Positions 57,595 through 64,000 of a DNA stretch of 64,000 nt are shown here, piece by piece (position 1 is the stretch's first letter; every line of letters begins with the position of its first letter). Position numbers and translations under genes: made by a program. The notes beneath the pieces were generated by a model. It saw only the letters and a program-made list of their open reading frames with translations. It did not search any database and had not been told where the DNA came from. Source of the DNA: Sulfolobus sp. S-194 (GTDB taxonomy: Archaea > Thermoproteota > Thermoprotei_A > Sulfolobales > Sulfolobaceae); NCBI RefSeq assembly GCF_012222305.1, contig NZ_CP035730.1:186001-250000 (forward strand). Direction: 5' to 3'.

Positions 57595-58620
57595 TTACGG
57601 TACTAGTATTGCCCTTCCAACTATTTTTCCGCTCTTAAGCATTTCCAATGCCTTATTCGCGTCATCTAGTCTGAATATCTGCGTTTTTAATTTCACTTTT
57701 CCTCTTGAGTATAATTCAACCAATTCAGCTAACTCGTTATATGTTCCCACTAAGTTTCCTATGACACTTATTTCTCTACTTATGAAATCTAGTGTTGTGT
57801 TAACAAATTCTCCGCCATATCCTACAATGGAATATATTCCTCCCTTTTTAATCATCCTTATAGCATTCTTGGGTGTACCATGTTCACCTACAAAGTCCAG
57901 CACTGCATCTGCTCCCTCATTATTAGTTAACTTTAGTACTTCATTAACACCTCCGTTTTCTTCGGCTATTACTCCCTCATCCGCTCCTAATTCCTTAGCT
58001 ATTTTTATCCTATCCTCGCTAATATCAACAGCTATTATTGTTGCCGGTGTTATTGCTTTTAATATCTGTACTGCTATATGTCCTAACCCTCCTATTCCTA
58101 TCACTACTACCTTACTGTCGGGGTCTAGTTTTAACTTCTTTACTGCATGATAGGCTGTTAATCCCGCATCTGCTAATGGCGCCATTGGTGTTGGGTCTAC
58201 ATTTTTAGGCAATTTTATAGCTGAATAAGCCGATGTTTTCAAATATTCGGCATAACCTCCGTCTGTCCCATCAAGCCCGGGGAATTTACCATTAGGACAA
58301 TGCATATCATTTCCTGCTCTACATGCCTTACAATGCCTACAGGTTATGTAGGGATGTAGGATTACTGGATCTCCTTTACTTAACCAATCTACAGCACTGC
58401 CGACTTCCTCAATTATCCCTACATTTTCATGCCCAATGATGAAGGGCAGTTTCGGATTAAATACGTCTTTCCAAATTCCCTCTTGTATGTGTAAATCGGT
58501 TCTGCAAACTCCCGCACCTTTTATTTTTACTATGATATCATAAGGCCCCGTTATTTTAGGATAGTCTACCTCGTCTAATTGTAGGGGTTCATTATATTCG
58601 TGAATCCTAACTGCCTTCAC
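57595..58620 (-). CDS. Zinc-dependent alcohol dehydrogenase (MDR family)
   Basis: The protein has 341 residues. The catalytic zinc site is suggested by GVCRTDLH and IIGHENVG. The structural zinc site is CRHCKACRAGNDMHC. The Rossmann motif GIGGLGHIAVQ is near residue 174, with an acidic residue after the second strand (AVDIS), which favours NAD. It oxidises or reduces alcohols and aldehydes. It is the last gene of a three-gene operon and overlaps the DUF59 gene by 14 bp. With the amidohydrolase, this set usually accompanies hydrocarbon or ketone monooxygenases, so a short alcohol made from an alkane or ketone is a likely substrate. Confidence 0.9.
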   Translation of the reverse strand: MKAVRIHEYNEPLQLDEVDYPKITGPYDIIVKIKGAGVCRTDLHIQEGIWKDVFNPKLPFIIGHENVGIIEEVGSAVDWLSKGDPVILHPYITCRHCKACRAGNDMHCPNGKFPGLDGTDGGYAEYLKTSAYSAIKLPKNVDPTPMAPLADAGLTAYHAVKKLKLDPDSKVVVIGIGGLGHIAVQILKAITPATIIAVDISEDRIKIAKELGADEGVIAEENGGVNEVLKLTNNEGADAVLDFVGEHGTPKNAIRMIKKGGIYSIVGYGGEFVNTTLDFISREISVIGNLVGTYNELAELVELYSRGKVKLKTQIFRLDDANKALEMLKSGKIVGRAILVP

Positions 58621-59065
58621 GTTTCATCCTCTCCTCAGCTAATAATTTGCACATTTCTCCGGTTATACCTAAAGATAATCTTACTAACTTGTCCGATCTG
58701 TTTTTCGGGCTAATTCCCTTTTCTAATCTTTGGTAAAATCTCTTCTTCAAATTATCATAAAGTCCTTTTATGGCTTCATCCCCGTAACACTCATCAAATT
58801 TTAGCCCCTTGTTTATACATTTTGTTAACTTTTCACTATCATGATGACCTGTGACCTCGATGTTAACTATCTCGTACTTACTCTTTAATTTTTCTCTTAA
58901 ATCTTCTAGGATAATATACAGGAATGTTGGAGGACACCAAAAAGTAGGTGGAGAAAGTACTACTCTTATCTTATTTTCTTCCTCCTCAATTTGTTTAACA
59001 AACCCTAGTTCGACAATTGAACTTAAAGTCTCTGGATCAATAACACTTTTAAGGATTTCGCTCAT
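58607..59065 (-). CDS. DUF59/MIP18-family protein (Fe-S or metal-centre assembly type)
   Basis: The protein has 152 residues. SVIDPETLSSIVELGFVKQI is the typical DUF59 start, and SPPTFWCPPTFLYIILEDL is the conserved Cys-containing loop. The family takes part in Fe-S cluster or metalloprotein maturation (SufT, PaaD, MIP18). The extended C-terminus (about 60 residues after VTGHHDSEKL) is beyond the basic domain and is also seen in versions linked to di-iron monooxygenases. It is transcribed with the ADH gene (14-bp overlap) and 60 bp after the amidohydrolase gene. Its precise client cannot be read here. Confidence 0.8.
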   Translation of the reverse strand: MSEILKSVIDPETLSSIVELGFVKQIEEEENKIRVVLSPPTFWCPPTFLYIILEDLREKLKSKYEIVNIEVTGHHDSEKLTKCINKGLKFDECYGDEAIKGLYDNLKKRFYQRLEKGISPKNRSDKLVRLSLGITGEMCKLLAEERMKREGS

Positions 59066-59125
59066 TTAATACACCTCCATTTTATGCGGTATAGTGAGAA
59101 TAGAATAATCCAACCTAATCACCAT

Positions 59126-60235
59126 TTAATATACAACCTCTTTACTTAACTTAGTTTCAAGAACTTTAGCCCTGCTTTTAATATCGTCATTTAATGTTTT
59201 TATTATTTCATTAACATCTATTCCCCACAGTTTTGCTGCGTTTTCGTAAAGTATTTTCTTCTTTATATCTAAAGTTAGTTGAACTCCGTATTCCTTTTCT
59301 ATATCTGGCGGTAATTCGAATTTAATAAAGTCCTCTATTATCCATTTTGGATTCCATATTGCGTAGTCTGATCCATATAATATTCTATCCGGTCCTAACC
59401 AGAATAACAGTTCAGCCATTATTTGTGCAAAGTATCTTGGCCTCTTATGTATAAACGCCGTAGCTACTGCTAATCCGGCATAAACGTTTTTATCTTGAAC
59501 TCCTATCCAACAGAAATCATCAAATCTGGGCAATCCTATATGTGTTACCACAAATTTCATTTCCGGGAATGATGAAGCTGCAGCATCTACATCTTTTACA
59601 TCAAATGCGTCCTTATCCAAAGGCCATACTGTTGGTCCCTTATGCGGGACTAAGATGTTTATTCCAAGTGATTTACTAAATTCTATGAACTCAAAAGCTT
59701 CTCTGGAATCAAGTCTCCATCCTCTTGATAAATTTCCTCCAATATCTTTCCATTCTGCAGTGTATAGTTTCACATGACGCATTTGCCAAGGCTTAACCCT
59801 ATATCTTCTAACATCTTCCTCTAATTGCTTTTTACCTTGTTCACCGTCCCTAGGATCCCATCTGGTACCTATTATAAATCTATAGGGATTTTCATAAACT
59901 AGTTTACCGAATTCTTCAGTATTTCCGAAAGGTGTGCGATAGAAGTATAGTAGATATTGTGGTTGTGTAATTCCTAAATCTACGTAACCGTTAAGAAATA
60001 CATCCTCGATCATTTTCTTTGAACCGTAATATTTGAAAGTATTATAGTCCATTATGTATTCTTGGGGACTTAAGGATTTATGGTAGTCATAAAAGCAATC
60101 TATCCATCCTTTAGCTAATTCTGGTCTTAACCAATTATCCTCATGGGCTTTCCATACATGGACATGATAATCTATTACGGGGATCTCATGAATTTTACCA
60201 TCAGGTGTTTCCACTTTTATCAAATATTTCCCCAT
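59126..60235 (-). CDS. Amidohydrolase-2 family TIM-barrel metal-dependent hydrolase
   Basis: The protein has 369 residues. The metal motif HVH is in IDYHVHVWK, a second-shell His in LVPHKGP and VVTHIGLPRF, and the closing Asp in ILYGSDYAIW. These mark the amidohydrolase-2 group, which includes hydrolases and decarboxylases. In soluble di-iron monooxygenase operons such a protein is encoded beside a DUF59 protein and a dehydrogenase and is thought to help assemble the oxygenase. No oxygenase gene is present upstream here. A TATA-like TTTTTAAATAAACATG just upstream (60243-60262, other strand) makes this the first gene of the operon, with a leaderless ATG at 60235. Confidence 0.85.
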   Translation of the reverse strand: MGKYLIKVETPDGKIHEIPVIDYHVHVWKAHEDNWLRPELAKGWIDCFYDYHKSLSPQEYIMDYNTFKYYGSKKMIEDVFLNGYVDLGITQPQYLLYFYRTPFGNTEEFGKLVYENPYRFIIGTRWDPRDGEQGKKQLEEDVRRYRVKPWQMRHVKLYTAEWKDIGGNLSRGWRLDSREAFEFIEFSKSLGINILVPHKGPTVWPLDKDAFDVKDVDAAASSFPEMKFVVTHIGLPRFDDFCWIGVQDKNVYAGLAVATAFIHKRPRYFAQIMAELLFWLGPDRILYGSDYAIWNPKWIIEDFIKFELPPDIEKEYGVQLTLDIKKKILYENAAKLWGIDVNEIIKTLNDDIKSRAKVLETKLSKEVVY

Positions 60236-61446
60236 ATTATATTGATCATGTTTATTTAAAAATCTTTGTTAAAAAAGGAAAGATAAGAATGTATTTTATA
60301 ATGATAACATTAAGTTACGAATTCGTTTAAATGATTATTGATAGGGTAGACGTAGAAAATAGAGTATTCTTTTAAAACGAGAAAATAAATAAGACATAAG
60401 ATAGTTAAAATTTTGTCTGAGTTCTTCTGTTTTATTGTACATTCTACTGCTATGAATTTGTATTATTAACTTCTTATATTCTACGTTTCATTACAGACTA
60501 CTATTTATCTGAAAATTGTTAAATTTAATAATTCTCATAAAACTTTTCATTTAATATTTATTCTCTATTTTAAGATGTGGAATAAGATCTGATCAGTAAG
60601 GATAAAACTTCTTTTTTAGTCGTGTTATTATGAGATTATTTAGTTATAGAATTTATGAAAAATAGTAATCGAGGCTTATCATTCTAAAACTCACACTAAT
60701 GCTGGGCTGATAAACCAACTAATTCTTACGGTTACGAACTTAGATCTGTTAAAGACATTACATGTGAAGTCTTTAAAATTCACTTCTCTACTTTTACAAA
60801 GCATAGTTATGATAACATTTAACTTACCATAGAAAAGTTTTTGACCTTAAAAAGCTCCGTAAAGATATGCAAATATCTAACGTAGAATGTAAATTTGTAG
60901 AATTTTTGTGGTTTTAGACGCATGAATTTAGTATTTGATTCTCTTTTTATTGATAGGTCTTCAGAAGTTGGTAAACTAAAGGGTAACGCTCCCTTAATGA
61001 TTTCTCAGTTAATCCCTTAATCTTCTTTCTCTTATTAGACTCATTTTTAGCTTTACCGTAAGAAAGAACAAAGCTAAACATATCATTCTTTAGTCTAACA
61101 ATCTGATTTCAATCCTTCTCTCAGCTATTTCACAAACTATTTTCATATTATAGTAGTACTATGAAGTTATAAAATAAGCTTTAGTCGCTACTTGCTCTAA
61201 ATCTGCAGATAATCTTCTTAGAATATATGAGTTTTAGTTGTAGCGAATAAAATGCTTGTAACAAGTCTCTGCATTTAAAACTTAGAGTCTCCCTAACTTT
61301 ACAAAAATTTTTCATGATCTTATCATCCCAAGAACCTTAATTTCCTTTTCTTTTCATTATCTTCTTCATATAACATATTATCATTTATGAATTACTTTTA
61401 AGAGTCTTGATGAATCTGGTAGAATATATGCGAAAGGTTGTGTAAA
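60236..61446. other. Large intergenic region with a VapB relic
   Basis: About 1.2 kb with no intact gene. It includes the promoter of the amidohydrolase operon and a decayed vapB (about 60960-61150). The remainder is A/T-rich. Confidence 0.45.
60960..61150 (-). pseudogene. Second decayed VapB antitoxin
   Basis: Minus-strand fragments read MKIVCEIAERRIEI, then after stops FSFVLSYGKAKNES and GLTEKSLRERYP. They follow the same order as the broken vapB at 16830 (EIAEK, LILSYGL, LTEKWLREG). Several stops and frameshifts are present, and no PIN toxin is left beside it. Confidence 0.5.
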
Positions 61447-63750
61447 TTAGCTTCCGTTAGTGTTAATACATATGTTAGTAAGTGCTGTGAATATTGGTAT
61501 TTCTTTTACATTAATTATTGATTTTACTGCGTTAAGAATTGCTGGAGGTGCTGCCATGGTTCCTCCTTCTCCTAACCCAGAAGAGTGGTCACTATTGCTT
61601 TCTATGTGTTCCACTTCTATATTAGGACTTTCAATCGCAGTCATAACTCCATAGTCTGAAAAGGTCTGAGTTATGGGTATTCCCTCATCGTTATATTCTA
61701 TCGATGTGTACAAGGCTGCTTCAATACCATGAAAAGTTGAACCAATTATTTGACCTTTTGCGAAATTTTCATTAATTATTTTGCCAGAATCATGTATTAC
61801 GTAATATTTTAGTATTTTCGGTATGTTAGTTTCGTCTATTTCGATTTCTACTATGTGGCCCATGCAACCGTATGAGATTGAGGAATTTATTTTTCCATCT
61901 TTTATGTTATCAGCGTATGGGGATTGGAAGTAACCTACCGCTATAAGACTTCCTTCTATTCCTTTTAGTTTAACTGGATCCCAGTAGAATGTGCCTACTA
62001 GATGTCTTAACGAAATAGATTTATCTCCAGATATTGTCTTTATTCTTCCGTTTTCAATTTTTAGTTCAGATTTTTGAACTCCTAATATTTCTGAAGCCAT
62101 ATCTTTTAGTTTATTCTCTAATTGATCTAATGCATTATTTAATGCTGGTAAAACTATTGGAGTAAATCTACTAGAATAGCTGCCAGATGATATAACCCAT
62201 GGCCTATTTGTATCAACACTGTATATCACGTCTACATCTTCTGGGTTTACTCCTAATCTTTTAGATACTATTTCGGAGATTACGGTCTCATGACCTTGCC
62301 CCTCATTTGTCCCATTTGCTATTACTTTAACTTTTGAATATGAGTCTATTTGCACAATTACCATATCTTGAGCTGAAGATTTAGGTAAATAATCTTTACT
62401 TTCTCTAGCTAAGTCTAAATATCCTATGTTAGTACCGGAGGGTTCTACTATCAGTGAGGTACCTATTGCGACTCTCCTTTCTCTTTTCCTTTCCTCATTA
62501 ACTTCTACCCTAAGTTTATCGTACAACTCTTTCATCCTTTTTACTACATTATAGCAGCTAAATCCGTAATATTTACCTCCTGTAACTGTCTCGTACTGTG
62601 TAGTTTTTATCACGTTTTTCATTCTAACCTCAATGGGATCAATACCTATTTCCCTTGCAAACGTATCTATTGCACTCTCTAATGCTAAGTACAAGTGTGG
62701 TCCTCCATAACCCCTATTTAATCCAGTAGGTACAGTATTAGTTAGGACTGCTCTGTACGTTAATTTTAATGCTTGTATATCATAAGGACCAGTTAAATTT
62801 CCGTGGTTTCTAAGTAAATTTCCAGGTTCTGGAGGTCTGGGATATGCCCCTAAGTTATCGGTAAGTTCCATGTCTATAGCATGGATTTTCCCCTCCTTAT
62901 CTCCATATATTCTTATAATTGACTCTCTCTCAGCTCCAACGGAACTTGAAGTTAAGTGTTCGCTTCTAGTCTCTACCCATTTTAGCGGTCTATTCACTAA
63001 TCTTGAAGACGCTGCAATTAAAGCCATGTATGGATAAATTGCGCTCTTAATGCCAAATGATCCTCCTATGTCTCTAGGTCCTCTTATAACTACTTTAGAT
63101 TTTAATGCTTTACTTAAGAGATAATGAATGGTAAATGGTCCTTGAAAGTTAGAAAAAATTTCATATTCTTCACCATTATACTTTGCGTAAACTTCATATG
63201 TTTCTAAAGGAGAAGAGGTGTATCTTGGAAATTTTATCCTCTCCTCAACTACTATATCCGATTTCTTAATCTCGTCCGTATATTTTCCGTAAATAAAAGT
63301 TTTATCTAGCACTATATTTGATTTTAGATTAGGATGAATCGGTGGTTTAGAAATTGCGTCAGATATGCTTATAACTGCATCTAATGGTTCGTAATCTACT
63401 TGTAGTAGTTCTTTTGCATCTTCTGCTACGTAATCGTCTTTTGCTACTATTATGGCAACAGGTTCACCATAATAAACTGTTTTATGTCTAGCTATCGGAT
63501 AGTATTCCAAATTTATGTCAAGTGATAATGGAAAGGGATCTAAAATATTTTTTAAATCGCTATATGTTATTACTTTTATCACTCCGCTTAATTTTTCTGC
63601 TTCTTCTTTGTTGATACTTATTATTTTTGCATGAGCATAAGGAGATCTAGCAATAGAAACAGAAAAATAACCTTTTATTTCTTTAGTTAATACGTCATCA
63701 ATATACGAACCTTCTCCCTTTACAAATCGAAACCCCTCTTTAAATACCAT
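61447..63750 (-). CDS. Molybdenum hydroxylase large subunit (xanthine/aldehyde dehydrogenase family)
   Basis: The protein has 767 residues, normal for the molybdopterin-binding subunit. SYIDDVLTKEIKGYFSVSIARSPYAHAKI is the usual start; GGSFGIKS and RGYGGPHLYLALE hold the cofactor contacts; GLGEGGTMAAPPAI near the C-terminus contains the catalytic Glu. Sulfolobales use such enzymes as glyceraldehyde or aldehyde dehydrogenases, and a CoxL-type function is a less likely alternative. The medium and small subunit genes are not in the window on this side. The ATG follows the stop of the upstream enoyl-CoA hydratase by 2 bp, so they share a transcript. Confidence 0.88.
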   Translation of the reverse strand: MVFKEGFRFVKGEGSYIDDVLTKEIKGYFSVSIARSPYAHAKIISINKEEAEKLSGVIKVITYSDLKNILDPFPLSLDINLEYYPIARHKTVYYGEPVAIIVAKDDYVAEDAKELLQVDYEPLDAVISISDAISKPPIHPNLKSNIVLDKTFIYGKYTDEIKKSDIVVEERIKFPRYTSSPLETYEVYAKYNGEEYEIFSNFQGPFTIHYLLSKALKSKVVIRGPRDIGGSFGIKSAIYPYMALIAASSRLVNRPLKWVETRSEHLTSSSVGAERESIIRIYGDKEGKIHAIDMELTDNLGAYPRPPEPGNLLRNHGNLTGPYDIQALKLTYRAVLTNTVPTGLNRGYGGPHLYLALESAIDTFAREIGIDPIEVRMKNVIKTTQYETVTGGKYYGFSCYNVVKRMKELYDKLRVEVNEERKRERRVAIGTSLIVEPSGTNIGYLDLARESKDYLPKSSAQDMVIVQIDSYSKVKVIANGTNEGQGHETVISEIVSKRLGVNPEDVDVIYSVDTNRPWVISSGSYSSRFTPIVLPALNNALDQLENKLKDMASEILGVQKSELKIENGRIKTISGDKSISLRHLVGTFYWDPVKLKGIEGSLIAVGYFQSPYADNIKDGKINSSISYGCMGHIVEIEIDETNIPKILKYYVIHDSGKIINENFAKGQIIGSTFHGIEAALYTSIEYNDEGIPITQTFSDYGVMTAIESPNIEVEHIESNSDHSSGLGEGGTMAAPPAILNAVKSIINVKEIPIFTALTNICINTNGS

Positions 63751-63752
63751 AA

Positions 63753-64000
63753 TTACCTACCGTTAAAATTAGGCTTCCTTTTATTTAAGAAGGACTGTAC
63801 GCCTTCTTTGAAGTCTTCGCTATATCTGAGTAAGCCAAACGTTTTCCTTTCAATATCGAATCCTGCGTAAAACGGCGAATCTGCAACCTCTCTTATTATT
63901 TTCTTTAATGCTTTGAGGGCTAACGAGGATAGGCTAGCTAAATCTTTAGCTATTTCTAATGCTCTCCCTTCTAATTTATCTTCATCAACAATCTCATGTA
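63753..64000 (-). CDS. Enoyl-CoA hydratase/isomerase family protein, C-terminal part only
   Basis: The window ends inside this gene. The visible 82 residues read VDEDKLEGRALEIAKDLAS, LALKALKKIIREV and FGLLRYSEDFKEGVQSFLNK, then RKPNFNGR-stop. This is the typical C-terminal pattern of crotonase-fold enzymes (a late helix followed by EDFKEGVxxFLxKRKPNF). It lies 2 bp upstream of the molybdenum hydroxylase gene. The substrate chain length cannot be told. Confidence 0.8.
   Translation of the reverse strand, partial: HEIVDEDKLEGRALEIAKDLASLSSLALKALKKIIREVADSPFYAGFDIERKTFGLLRYSEDFKEGVQSFLNKRKPNFNGR

Noticed and set aside
1-64000. tRNA and rRNA genes
   Set aside because: I saw no cloverleaf with a conserved T-loop sequence or any rRNA-like stretch on either strand, though a visual reading can miss an intron-containing tRNA.

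Overview
The window looks like chromosomal DNA of a thermoacidophilic crenarchaeon of the order Sulfolobales. The evidence is the low GC content, leaderless genes with TATA boxes about 25 bp upstream, GAGGTGA-type ribosome binding sites inside operons, Sulfolobales-style transposases, VapBC pairs, and 24-bp CRISPR repeats with about 36-bp spacers. The repeat resembles the class I recall from Sulfolobus acidocaldarius. I cannot name the species.

Layout. 1-1.8 kb: an HD-domain phosphohydrolase and a small unknown gene. 1.8-3.8 kb: decayed insertion sequences. 3.9-8.3 kb: a very large membrane-spanning NTPase with two P-loops (STAND-like, a possible defence protein). 9.2-13.1 kb: CRISPR array 1 (about 66 repeats), with its leader on the right. 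13.5-17 kb: a broken IS6-like element, cas6, and a VapC toxin with a ruined antitoxin. 17.2-24.9 kb (+ strand): cas1 and a type I-D effector operon, cas10d-csc2-csc1-cas3', in which csc1 is frameshifted at a G6 tract. 24.9-31.6 kb (- strand): a complete type III-B operon, cmr4-cmr1-cmr5-cmr6-cmr2-cmr3. 31.8-42.1 kb: CRISPR array 2 (about 151 repeats), split by an intact insertion sequence sitting inside a spacer, with a leader identical to that of array 1. 43.3-44.1 kb: cas2 and a cas4-like gene. 44.4-48.2 kb: insertion sequences and an intact VapBC. 48.3-52.8 kb: a membrane Ser/Thr kinase and a prolyl oligopeptidase. 53.8-56.8 kb: the CARF-HEPN RNase Csx1 and an unknown protein, with MITE copies before, between and after them. 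57.6-60.2 kb: alcohol dehydrogenase, a DUF59 protein and an amidohydrolase, the accessory trio of soluble di-iron monooxygenases. 61.4-64 kb: a molybdenum hydroxylase large subunit and the end of an enoyl-CoA hydratase.

How it works together. Both arrays are transcribed on the minus strand from the identical leaders. Cas6 should cut the transcripts, leaving an 8-nt handle ACUAAAAC. The crRNAs can serve the I-D complex (DNA interference with Cas3' and the HD nuclease of Cas10d) and the Cmr complex (RNA-guided, with a GGDD cyclase in Cmr2). The cyclic oligoadenylate made by Cmr2 should activate Csx1 22 kb away. The adaptation genes are split: cas1 lies beside array 1 and cas2-cas4 beside the leader of array 2.

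The most interesting points are the G-tract frameshift in csc1; the clean insertion in a spacer with a 4-bp duplication; the switch in the last crRNA-repeat nucleotide within array 2; a small MITE family around the Csx1 locus; two mini-CRISPR-like repeat pairs of another repeat class; a structurally conserved hairpin at the 5' end of transposase genes; the large two-P-loop NTPase; and the unknown protein next to csx1.
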